NCBI GenBank assembly: GCA_947002045.1
Contig: CAMQJB010000001.1
Span: forward strand, 1-64,000
Reading direction: 5' to 3'
DNA: 64,000 bases
Origin: an uncultured Collinsella sp.
GTDB taxonomy: Bacteria > Actinomycetota > Coriobacteriia > Coriobacteriales > Coriobacteriaceae
Shown here: piece by piece, positions 6,981 to 14,682 of the stretch
Layout: each line of letters begins with the position of its first letter
Position numbering within the stretch: the first letter of the stretch is position 1
The notes under the pieces: model-generated
Database searches by the model: none
The model's input: the letters and a program-made list of their open reading frames with translations, nothing else
Told to the model about the DNA's origin: nothing
Position numbers and translations under genes: made by a program

Positions 6981-9212
6981 GTGGCACACAACAAACTGGA
7001 GGCAAGCCCCCAAGACCAGCGCGGGCAAGGCGGGCACGGAGCCATCCCCCTCTCCGCTGGCATGCTGCTTGTAACGCTCGGCGTCGTCTATGGCGACATC
7101 GGCACGAGCCCCATGTACACCATGAAATCAATCGTCGCCAACAACGGCGGCATCGGTACCGTCAGCGAGGACATGATCCTGGGCGCGCTTTCGCTCGTCA
7201 TCTGGACCATGACGCTCGTGACCACGGTCAAGTACGTGGTAATCGCCATGAAGGCCGATAACCACAACGAGGGCGGCATCTTCGCCCTGTTTAGCTTGGT
7301 GCGCAAAGTGGCGCCGTGGCTGATCCTTCCCGCCATGATCGGCGGCGCGGCGCTGCTCGCCGACGGCATCCTCACCCCCGCCGTCACGGTTACCACGGCC
7401 ATCGAGGGCTTGCGCACTATCGAGTGGGGCCATGCGCTTTTGGGTGACGGCCAGACCAACGTCATCATCATCACCATCATCATTATCTGCGGCCTGTTTG
7501 CCATGCAGCGTGCCGGCACCTCGTCGATCGGCAAGCTGTTCGGCCCGCTCATGACGTTGTGGTTCCTGTTCCTGGCAGGCGCCGGCCTGTTCAACATGCT
7601 CGGCAACCTGTCCATCCTACGCGCGCTCAACCCCATCCGCGGCATCATGTTCCTGTTCTCGCCCATCAACCACTCGGGCATCATGGTGCTCGGCTTCGTC
7701 TTCCTGTCGACGACCGGCGCCGAGGCGCTCTATTCGGACATGGGTCACGTGGGCAAGGCTAACATTTACGCATCCTGGCCGTTCGTAAAGGCAGCCCTCA
7801 TCCTTAACTATCTGGGTCAGGGCGCTTGGCTGCTCGCCAACAATTCCAATCCCCAGATGCTCGCGATGGATATCGTCAACCCGTTCTATATGATGCTCCC
7901 CGAGCCCCTGCGCCCCTTTGCCATCGTGCTTTCGGCCGTGGCGGCCATCATCGCCTCGCAGGCGCTCATCACCGGCTCGTTCTCGTTGGTTTCGGAGGCA
8001 ACGCGCCTCAACCTTATGCCGCATCTGCGCATCCACTACCCCAGCGACACCAAGGGCCAACTCTATATTCCGCTCGTCAACAACATCATGTGGGTCGGCT
8101 GTATCTTCATCGTGCTGCTGTTCCAAAACTCCGAGCGCATGGAGAGCGCCTACGGCCTCGCCATTACCGTGACCATGCTCATGACCACGACGCTTTTGAC
8201 GAGCTACATCGCCGGCATCCTCAAGCACAAGCTGGGCGCCTGCGTCTTCGCCCTGCTCTTTGGTGCCATTGAGCTGTGCTTCTTCGCTTCGTGCCTCACC
8301 ATGTTCTTTGACGGCGGCTACGTCATGATCTTCCTGGCCGCGCTGCTGTTTGGCCTTATGTACGTGTGGCGCCGCGGCACCGCCATCGAGCGCACGCAGA
8401 CGATCCTGCTGCCCGTCTCCAAGTACATTGACCAGCTCGGCCGCCTGCGCAACGACGAGACCTACCCCGTGCTCGCCGACAATCTGGTGTTCCTTACCAA
8501 CAGTCCCGACCCGCTCACGCTCGACCGCGACGTGCTCTACTCCATCTTGGACAAGCACCCCAAGCGTGCCAAGGCATATTGGTTCATCAACGTACACGTT
8601 ACCGACGAGCCCTATAAGCACGAGTATTCCGTTGAGACCTTTGGCACAGACTTCCTGTTCCGCGTGCGCTTGGACCTGGGTTTTAAGGTCAACCAGCGCA
8701 TCAACGCCTACCTGCGCCAGATCGTTGGCGACCTGATGGCCTCGGGAGAGCTGCCACCGCAGCACCACACCTACTCCATCTACGAGACGCGCGACAACGT
8801 GGGCGACTTCCGTTTTTGCATGCTGCGCAAGATGCTCGCCCCCGAAACGGACATCAACCGCAACGACCATCGCGTCATGGCCATCAAGTACGCCGTCCGC
8901 CGCGCCTGCGGAAGCCCGGCACGTTGGTATGGTCTCGAGAACTCGGCCATCATCATCGAGTACGTGCCACTGTTTGCCCGCATGCGCCCGGCCGTTAAGC
9001 TCGTGCGCACCCAGGTGCCGCTCGAGGTTCAGATCGAAGAGGCCGAGGAAATGGAAGTCGATATCTTCTCGGACGACTTGGTCAACGGCAACGAGGCCGG
9101 CAAGAGTATGAACGTCGATCCCACCGAGCTGCTCGAGAGCGTCGCCGATACGCCCGAGCAACAGCAACTCGACGGACTCGAGAGCACCCAGCTCAACGAC
9201 GCCAACTTCTAA
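6981..9212 (+). CDS. kup: Kup-type low-affinity potassium uptake protein
   Basis: A 743-aa potassium:proton symporter of the KUP/HAK/KT family. The N-terminal half has about 12 membrane segments and the family signature GVVYGDIGTSPMYT near the start. The C-terminal 250 residues are a hydrophilic cytoplasmic domain ending in an acidic tail slightly longer than usual. GTG 6981 is preferred over ATG 6963, since AAGGGAG ends five bases before the GTG. It appears to be a single-gene unit with its own terminator. No ydaO-type (c-di-AMP) riboswitch fits in the short upstream region. Confidence 0.93.
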   Translation: MAHNKLEASPQDQRGQGGHGAIPLSAGMLLVTLGVVYGDIGTSPMYTMKSIVANNGGIGTVSEDMILGALSLVIWTMTLVTTVKYVVIAMKADNHNEGGIFALFSLVRKVAPWLILPAMIGGAALLADGILTPAVTVTTAIEGLRTIEWGHALLGDGQTNVIIITIIIICGLFAMQRAGTSSIGKLFGPLMTLWFLFLAGAGLFNMLGNLSILRALNPIRGIMFLFSPINHSGIMVLGFVFLSTTGAEALYSDMGHVGKANIYASWPFVKAALILNYLGQGAWLLANNSNPQMLAMDIVNPFYMMLPEPLRPFAIVLSAVAAIIASQALITGSFSLVSEATRLNLMPHLRIHYPSDTKGQLYIPLVNNIMWVGCIFIVLLFQNSERMESAYGLAITVTMLMTTTLLTSYIAGILKHKLGACVFALLFGAIELCFFASCLTMFFDGGYVMIFLAALLFGLMYVWRRGTAIERTQTILLPVSKYIDQLGRLRNDETYPVLADNLVFLTNSPDPLTLDRDVLYSILDKHPKRAKAYWFINVHVTDEPYKHEYSVETFGTDFLFRVRLDLGFKVNQRINAYLRQIVGDLMASGELPPQHHTYSIYETRDNVGDFRFCMLRKMLAPETDINRNDHRVMAIKYAVRRACGSPARWYGLENSAIIIEYVPLFARMRPAVKLVRTQVPLEVQIEEAEEMEVDIFSDDLVNGNEAGKSMNVDPTELLESVADTPEQQQLDGLESTQLNDANF

Positions 9213-9234
9213 CACGCCACCAGCCATTGACGAC

Positions 9235-9275
9235 AACGGCTCCGCATCTCATAAAAGGTGCGGAGCCGTTTTATG
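9235..9275 (+). terminator. intrinsic terminator after kup
   Basis: Stem AACGGCTCCGCA / TGCGGAGCCGTT followed by TTAT. The run AAAA in the loop and the T-run give a good rho-independent signal. It lies between convergent kup and the bile salt hydrolase gene. Confidence 0.85.
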
Positions 9276-9293
9276 TCGCAACGGACCGGTGAG

Positions 9294-10259
9294 CTACGAA
9301 CGACGCGGCTCGGGAACCACGAGCCTATCGGGGCTCGCGCCCTCGGCATCCATCAGGCTCACGTAGCGAATCGACGGATCCCCATACATCGCGTAGTAAT
9401 AATTGCCCGTGCGCGCGCTAAAGCATCCGGTGTAGATAGTCTTCTCGAACTTGCCATCGCCCATCCTGGACGCCCCCTCGATCATCACCACGCCCTCGAG
9501 CGAGCGGAACATGCGGACGACGTTTTCGGTCTCGCTCTCCTTTTGCGGGTAATTGGCATTGAGGTACGCCGCCTTTACAAAACGGCTCGGCGAATAGCAG
9601 TCACCCGGAATACCGCGCATGCCGGCACCCGCGCCATAGGGCTTGAGCTCGGCGCCACGCCATGTCGCCGTCTGCGGAAAATCGCTTGTGGCCGTGATAT
9701 AGGTGCGCAGGTTTTCCATGTGCCACGGGAAGGTGGGCTGATTGGCAAGGGTGTCGACCGGATCGTCGTATACATGCAGGCCGTCAGCCATCATCTCGAC
9801 CACGATGCTACGCTGGCTGTCGCCGATAATCCAATGGAGCAGCGACACGCCCAGCCCCTCTCCTGCAGATTTGGCGACAATCACCGTATCGCGCAGCGCA
9901 GCCTCGACCTCGTCGACCGTCGAGAACGTCGCTGCCACCCACAGGGGAAACTCATAGGCTGCGATATTGGTCTTGCCGTCGACAGGGTCCTCGGCATACT
10001 CGGCATAACCCGGGAAATTGAGACCCGCCACGGCGAGGCCCGCATCGTTGCCGCAGTCGAAGAACATGGGATAGTTCTTGTAATCGATGCACATACCGAT
10101 CACCGCGTGTGCCGCTGTCGCGTCGTCGATAAACGAATACGGAATGTGAAGCCCGCGAGGCATCACGCGAACCTGTTGGCCATAGTCAAAGCTCCAGTCG
10201 AGGTTGCGGCCTAGATACATGTGGCCAGAATTATCGGTAAATCGAATGCTCGTACACAT
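9294..10259 (-). CDS. choloylglycine hydrolase family protein, probable bile salt hydrolase
   Basis: A 321-aa Ntn-hydrolase of the linear amide C-N hydrolase family, which cleaves glycine or taurine from conjugated bile acids. The start MCTSIRF exposes Cys2 as nucleophile after Met removal. Arg18 and Asp21 (GRNLDW), Asn81 (GLNFPGYA), Asn173 (LANQPTF) and Arg226 (SPSRF) match the usual catalytic set. Asn81 points to the bile-salt type and away from penicillin V acylase, which usually has Tyr there. Length fits the family. ATG 10259 follows AGGAGG; upstream in-frame codons would bury the catalytic Cys. It is cytoplasmic (no signal peptide). It is a single gene, convergent with kup. Confidence 0.87.
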   Translation of the reverse strand: MCTSIRFTDNSGHMYLGRNLDWSFDYGQQVRVMPRGLHIPYSFIDDATAAHAVIGMCIDYKNYPMFFDCGNDAGLAVAGLNFPGYAEYAEDPVDGKTNIAAYEFPLWVAATFSTVDEVEAALRDTVIVAKSAGEGLGVSLLHWIIGDSQRSIVVEMMADGLHVYDDPVDTLANQPTFPWHMENLRTYITATSDFPQTATWRGAELKPYGAGAGMRGIPGDCYSPSRFVKAAYLNANYPQKESETENVVRMFRSLEGVVMIEGASRMGDGKFEKTIYTGCFSARTGNYYYAMYGDPSIRYVSLMDAEGASPDRLVVPEPRRS

Positions 10260-10320
10260 GGCGCCTCCTAGCTTTACGTTCTTGCTAAGGTTATTGTCTC
10301 CAAACAAAAAGGGGCTAAAC

Positions 10321-10362
10321 ACAAAAGCCCGGACATGACAACAATGTCACGCCCGGGCTATT
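10321..10362 (-). terminator. intrinsic terminator of second deformylase-like gene
   Basis: On the minus strand AGCCCGGGCGTGACA pairs with TGTCATGTCCGGGCT, then TTTTGTGTTT follows. It separates the deformylase-like gene from the bile salt hydrolase gene. Confidence 0.75.
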
Positions 10363-10400
10363 CAAGCAGGATAAACTCAACCAAGTTAACCCCGCAGGTC

Positions 10401-10509
10401 GTCTAAGGGGTCAAAGTGCCGCAGATTGCCACGAAAGAGGAGCGAAGCGTACTTAAGGTACGCGAGCGACGATTGAGCGGCAAGGTGCGGTGCTTTGATC
10501 CCCTTAGAC
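10401..10509. repeat. 109-bp nested inverted repeat, possible structured RNA or mobile palindrome
   Basis: Outer arms 10401-10430 and 10479-10509 are complementary over about 30 bases with a few mismatches; each carries GTCTAAGGGG and TCAAAG. Inside lies a second hairpin, GCGTAC-TTAAG-GTACGC (10447-10463), flanked by GAGCGAAG and GAGCGACG. The right arm covers the stop codon of the deformylase-like gene. A proper terminator lies farther downstream, so this element must do something else. It could be a MITE-like insertion or a small RNA domain. Confidence 0.55.
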
Positions 10510-10923
10510 CAACTTGCCGAGGCAGTGGTCGATCATATGCTGGATCATCTGTGCCTCGAAGCCGACGAAGTCCTGCTTGCGCTCGCGCATCTTGCCGTCG
10601 ACGATCTGGTCAAAAGCAACCTTGCACTTGATGTAGCGCGTGGACTTGGTGATCTCCTCGTGCGTCAGGCAGCTCTCCTCCATCTTGCTGGCACCCAGGC
10701 CAAACACCAGACGGGGGTTGTAGAGCACATGGGGCTCGCCGGCATCGTCCAGGTAGACGCAGACCTTCTTGGTGATGCCGATCTGGTTGGCGGCAAGGCA
10801 GCCGGCATCGTCGAGCGACTTGATGGTATCGATCAGGTCCTGTGCGACCGACTCGTCTTCGACGGTCGCGACCTCGCAACGCTGGGACAGAATAGCCTCG
10901 TCGTGGCAGAGCTCTTTAATCAT
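10504..10923 (-). CDS. peptide deformylase homologue lacking the catalytic glutamate
   Basis: A 139-aa deformylase-superfamily protein. Motif 1 GCLAANQIG (41-49) keeps Gln47. Motif 2 is EESCL (82-86), with Cys85 in place but Gly changed. Motif 3 reads HMIDH (129-133). The two His ligands remain, but the general-base Glu of HExxH is Met130. Metal binding is therefore plausible and hydrolysis doubtful. The ATG at 10923 is preferred to one four codons earlier because GGAGG lies just before it. A dedicated terminator and the 3' end embedded in a large inverted repeat suggest a monocistronic unit. It may bind formyl-Met peptides or ribosomes without cleaving. Confidence 0.8.
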   Translation of the reverse strand: MIKELCHDEAILSQRCEVATVEDESVAQDLIDTIKSLDDAGCLAANQIGITKKVCVYLDDAGEPHVLYNPRLVFGLGASKMEESCLTHEEITKSTRYIKCKVAFDQIVDGKMRERKQDFVGFEAQMIQHMIDHCLGKLV

Positions 10924-11116
10924 ACGTTCCTCCATAGGGGTCGTTGTAACCGCTTAAGTATACGGTACCCACACATTTTCATGCGAAAAATACCGTCCGT
11001 CTGCTACAAAGCGCCGAACATCAACATGCGAGGAACAACAGCGTCGTAAAGGGGCTATAGTGGGTGAGTTCGTGTCAATCGGCCTAAACTCGGGGCCGAA
11101 CAAGGAAAGGGTATGC

Positions 11117-12427
11117 ATGGACGAACTATTTCACGTCAGCGAGCGCAAGTCCACAATCGGGACCGAACTTCGCGCTGGACTGACAACGTTCCTGGCAATG
11201 GCCTACATCATTGCCGTCAACCCCGCGGTGCTCTCGGGCGCCGGCATCGATGCGGGAGCGCTCGCCTGCGCCACCTGCCTGGGCGCCGGCATCATGACCA
11301 TCTGCATGGGCATCTTCGCCAACCGCCCGCTCGCCTGCGCGTCGGGCTTAGGCGTCAACGCGATGATCGCTGGAATCGCCACCACCGTCTGCGGCGGTGA
11401 CTGGCACGTGGCCATGAGCGTTATCTTCCTCGAGGGTATCGTCATCTTGCTGCTCGTGCTTTGTGGCCTGCGCGAGGCCATCATGGACGCCATCCCGGTT
11501 GTCCTGCGTCACGCCATCTCGGTGGGTCTGGGCCTGTTCATCGCCATGATTGGCCTGTGCGATGCCGGCATTATCACCGCTGGCGCCGGTACACTCGTCG
11601 GTCTGGGCGACATCACCTCCCCCACCTTTATCGTCGGCATCATCTCCATCGTCGTGACGGTTGCCCTGGCTTCCCGCAACGTGCCGGGCTCGTTGCTCAT
11701 CGGCATCGTCGTCGCCGTCATCGCCGGTATCCCCCTAGGTGTGACCCAGGCTCCGACCGGTATCATCGCCCCGCTCGACTTCTCGAGCATCGGTGGCCCC
11801 ATCGCCGACGCCGGCGGCGTGCCCGCCATCGTCAAGGTCCTTACCGACCCCGCGCTCCTCGTCATCTCGTTCTCGCTGCTCATGAGTGACTTCTTCGACA
11901 CCATGGGCACCGCGATGGCCGTAGCCAAGCAGGGCGAGTTCCTCACCGACGACGGCAACGTCGAGAATATCAAGGAGATCCTAATCGTCGACTCCGCCGC
12001 CGCCGCTGTGGGCGGTTTCATGGGTGTCTCCTCCATCACCACCTTCGTCGAGTCCACTTCTGGCGCCGCCGACGGTGGCCGCACGGGCCTCACCTCCGTC
12101 ACCACCGGCGTGCTGTTCATTCTCGCCGCGTTCTTCTCCCCCATCGTCACCATCGTTTCCAGCGCCGCCACCTGCGGTGCTCTGGTCTACGTCGGCTACC
12201 TCATGATGAGCGAGGCCTCCGAGATCGACTGGTCCGACGTGTCGCAGGGTTTCCCGGCGTTCATGATTGTCGCCGGCGTGCCCTTCACCTACTCCATCTC
12301 TGCCGGCATTGGCCTAGGCTTTATCGCCTACGTGATCGTCGCGCTCTTTAAGGGCGAGGCCTCCAAGATCAAGCCGCTCATGTGGATCGCAGCTCTCGCC
12401 TTCCTCGTCTACTTCTTCGTAGCGTAA
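11117..12427 (+). CDS. NCS2/AzgA-family purine (adenine/guanine/hypoxanthine) permease
   Basis: A 436-aa membrane protein with about 12-14 segments. The signature TFLAMAYIIAVNPAVL near the N-terminus and the SDFFDTMGTAMAVAKQ and SSITTFVESTSGAADGGRTG stretches are typical of AzgA/PbuG proton-coupled nucleobase permeases. ATG 11117 follows GGAAAGGG. No purine riboswitch is visible upstream. The last codons of this gene are copied at 14433-14478 as part of a tandem duplication that also took in the surface-protein gene downstream. Confidence 0.9.
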   Translation: MDELFHVSERKSTIGTELRAGLTTFLAMAYIIAVNPAVLSGAGIDAGALACATCLGAGIMTICMGIFANRPLACASGLGVNAMIAGIATTVCGGDWHVAMSVIFLEGIVILLLVLCGLREAIMDAIPVVLRHAISVGLGLFIAMIGLCDAGIITAGAGTLVGLGDITSPTFIVGIISIVVTVALASRNVPGSLLIGIVVAVIAGIPLGVTQAPTGIIAPLDFSSIGGPIADAGGVPAIVKVLTDPALLVISFSLLMSDFFDTMGTAMAVAKQGEFLTDDGNVENIKEILIVDSAAAAVGGFMGVSSITTFVESTSGAADGGRTGLTSVTTGVLFILAAFFSPIVTIVSSAATCGALVYVGYLMMSEASEIDWSDVSQGFPAFMIVAGVPFTYSISAGIGLGFIAYVIVALFKGEASKIKPLMWIAALAFLVYFFVA

Positions 12428-12454
12428 CGGCATAGTCTGCTAAAACAGAACACC

Positions 12455-12496
12455 AAAGCGCGGAGTCGCATCGAGCGGCTCCGCGCTTTTCTTTTA
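12455..12496 (+). terminator. intrinsic terminator after purine permease
   Basis: AAAGCGCGGAG pairs with CTCCGCGCTTT, followed by TCTTTT. A diverged copy of this terminator occurs at 14505-14543. Confidence 0.85.
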
Positions 12497-12635
12497 AAGC
12501 CAGGCAACGCACAGACGCGCGATGTTTTGCTTCCCAAGTTTTGGACATTTTGCCCTCCAAACGGCACTACCGCCGGCTACATCCTGCAGATATGCTGGGC
12601 TTAATCGCATAGGCCCTATGAGGATGGGAGTAACC

Positions 12636-14411
12636 ATGGCCGCCTTGTTCACGACCCCCAAGCGCAATGACAAAACCTCTGGAGCCCATTTTGTCGAGCC
12701 CGACGCGTGCCGTCGCACGCTGCTCGCACACGGCAGCTGGCGCCGCGTGACGCGCCGCATCGTCTGCGGCCTGGCCTGCGCGCTCACGGTGAGCTCGCTG
12801 CTCATGCCGAGCGTCTCGCTCGCGGCCGAGTGGGTGGACGTCGGCGGCGTCCGCCACGAAGCGGCCGCGGGGCCCGCGGGAGACGCCGCCGGCACCTGGA
12901 GCTGGGACGGCGCCGATGACATGAAGCTCAACGGCTATAACGGCGGCGCGATCGAGGCAGCGGGCACGCTCAACGTGAGCTACGAGGGCGACAACATCGT
13001 CACTAACGGCGACGGCCGCGGCATCAAGGTTAAGGATGGCGCGAACGAGAACGCCGAGCTTAATATTCAGGGCGACGCGTCCAGCACGCTCAACGTGACA
13101 TCTTCTCGTGACGCCATCACTTCCGTCGGCAGCATCAACATCGACGGCGCTGGCACTGTCAACGCCACGAGCACCGAGCACGATGCCATCGATGCCGGGG
13201 GCGATGTCACCATCAAGGGCTCGGGAAACGTTAACGCCACGGGCGATTCGGATGGCATCAGGGCCGACGGCAACATCACGATCGACAACAGCGGAACCGT
13301 CACCGCCAAGGCCACCGAGGATCAGGGTATCGATGCTAACGAGAACCTCATCATAAAGGGCGGCGGCAAGGTAGAGGCAAGCTCTATCAAAGACAATGCG
13401 ATTTGGGCCGACGGCAACATCGAGATCTCGGGTGGCAGCCAGGTCAAGGCAAGCTCCGAGGAAGACGCCACCATCGACGGTAAAAACAGCCTCACGGTCA
13501 CGAACGCTTCCCTCAACGCAAGTGGCGTTGGGTATGGCATCTATGTCTACAAGGGCATCACGTTCGATGGCGCAACCGTAACGGTCCGTGCAAGTGCAGG
13601 GAACGATGAAGCCAGCGCCCTCTTCACCGACGAGGACGACATCGTCATCAAGAACGGCTCGATCGTGGATGCGTTCGCAGAAGGCCAGTTCTCGACCGCA
13701 ATCTTCACCAGAAACTACTACCCCAACGAAGCGGGTGGTCACATCTACATTAGTGACTCCGTTGTCAAGGCTATAGCCCGCTATGTCGAGTCCGGTAGCG
13801 ACGGCCCCGATCACTACAGCAACGACCAAAGTGGCGCGGTCATTCCCGAGCATAGGGGCATGAACATCGGCATCTTTGCCCGGACCAAGGAGGGCATCAC
13901 GCCCGCGACCATCTCGATTGTCCGCAGTAAGGTCACAGCTGAGGGAGACACGGCGGCAATCTTCGCCCTTGCCGTGAGCGCGGACGGCGAGACAATCGGC
14001 ACCATCGAGATCGAAGGCGCTCCCATACAGACGCCCACAGGCGGCAAGATCATTGGCTATCGCAACAAGGAAGAACTCGATGACGGCATCTTCTACGTGG
14101 TGGGTCAAACCATCGGCACGGGCGACGCTGTGATCGACTCCCCCTATAACGAAGCTGTCGCCAAGAGCACGGTCATCGCGCCTCCCGAGGAGATCAAACC
14201 CGAGGAGAAGCCAGGCGAGACCAAGCCCGAGGGTTCCAAGTCCGAGGGCACGAAGACGACCAAGACCGTTGCAGTTGCAGCCACGGGAGCCAAGATCGCC
14301 GGCAAACTCGCAGCAACCGGCGACGCCTCGAGCGCAGCCATCGTGGCAGCCGCCCTTGCGGGAACAGCCGCCATCGCCGCGGGCGCCGTGGTGAGCCGCA
14401 AGCGCTCGTAA
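12636..14411 (+). CDS. LAATG-anchored beta-helix surface protein, copy 1
   Basis: A 591-aa secreted protein. The long N-terminus has an RR-containing n-region and a hydrophobic core ending in SLAAEW (cleavage about residue 63). The ectodomain opens with a WDGADDMKLNGYNGG carbohydrate-binding-like stretch. It then carries about six repeats of roughly 23 residues (pattern xITIxGxGxVNAxSxxDGIxAxG), which indicates a right-handed parallel beta-helix akin to Cthe_2159-like polysaccharide-binding proteins. A Pro/Glu/Lys wall-spanning stretch follows, then LAATG (558-562), a hydrophobic segment and RKRS. LAxTG is the class E sortase signal. ATG 12636 follows GGGAG. Probable adhesin or glycan binder; no catalytic residues recognised. 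Tandem paralogue at 14683. Confidence 0.85.
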   Translation: MAALFTTPKRNDKTSGAHFVEPDACRRTLLAHGSWRRVTRRIVCGLACALTVSSLLMPSVSLAAEWVDVGGVRHEAAAGPAGDAAGTWSWDGADDMKLNGYNGGAIEAAGTLNVSYEGDNIVTNGDGRGIKVKDGANENAELNIQGDASSTLNVTSSRDAITSVGSINIDGAGTVNATSTEHDAIDAGGDVTIKGSGNVNATGDSDGIRADGNITIDNSGTVTAKATEDQGIDANENLIIKGGGKVEASSIKDNAIWADGNIEISGGSQVKASSEEDATIDGKNSLTVTNASLNASGVGYGIYVYKGITFDGATVTVRASAGNDEASALFTDEDDIVIKNGSIVDAFAEGQFSTAIFTRNYYPNEAGGHIYISDSVVKAIARYVESGSDGPDHYSNDQSGAVIPEHRGMNIGIFARTKEGITPATISIVRSKVTAEGDTAAIFALAVSADGETIGTIEIEGAPIQTPTGGKIIGYRNKEELDDGIFYVVGQTIGTGDAVIDSPYNEAVAKSTVIAPPEEIKPEEKPGETKPEGSKSEGTKTTKTVAVAATGAKIAGKLAATGDASSAAIVAAALAGTAAIAAGAVVSRKRS

Positions 14412-14432
14412 ACACTTTTTCGCACGGGACGG

Positions 14433-14478
14433 GTGGATCGCGGCCCTTGCCTTCCTCGTCTACTTCTTCGTAGCGTAA
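14433..14478 (+). pseudogene. remnant of purine permease 3' end at duplication junction
   Basis: These 46 bases reproduce the last 15 codons and stop of the permease (WIAALAFLVYFFVA) in an otherwise noncoding gap. The true end is at 12382-12427; the offset is 2051 bp. The remnant has no start or upstream coding and marks the left boundary of the duplicated unit. Confidence 0.85.
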
Positions 14479-14504
14479 GGGCAAGGCTGCAAAAGCTGAA
14501 CAAT

Positions 14505-14543
14505 AAAGCGCGGAGTCGCCATGCGGCCCCGCGCTTTTCTTTT
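14505..14543 (+). terminator. duplicated intrinsic terminator
   Basis: AAAGCGCGG / CCGCGCTTT followed by TCTTTT. It is homologous to the terminator behind the purine permease and now sits after surface-protein copy 1. Confidence 0.8.
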
Positions 14544-14682
14544 AGCGCCGATCCCTGCGCCGGCGTGCGGCCTATTTCTCCCCCCTTTTGGCCATTTTGC
14601 CCTCCAAACGGCACTACCGCCGGCAACATCCAGCAGATACGCTGAATCTAGTCGTATAGGCCCTATGAGAACGGGAGCAACC

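Noticed and set aside
7617..9236. Long minus-strand ORF (539 aa)
   Set aside because: Antisense of kup; GC-rich codon bias gives long open frames, composition is His/Val/Gly-rich and unlike a real protein.
10936..11116. Purine riboswitch upstream of the AzgA permease
   Set aside because: No matching three-helix junction core bases seen.
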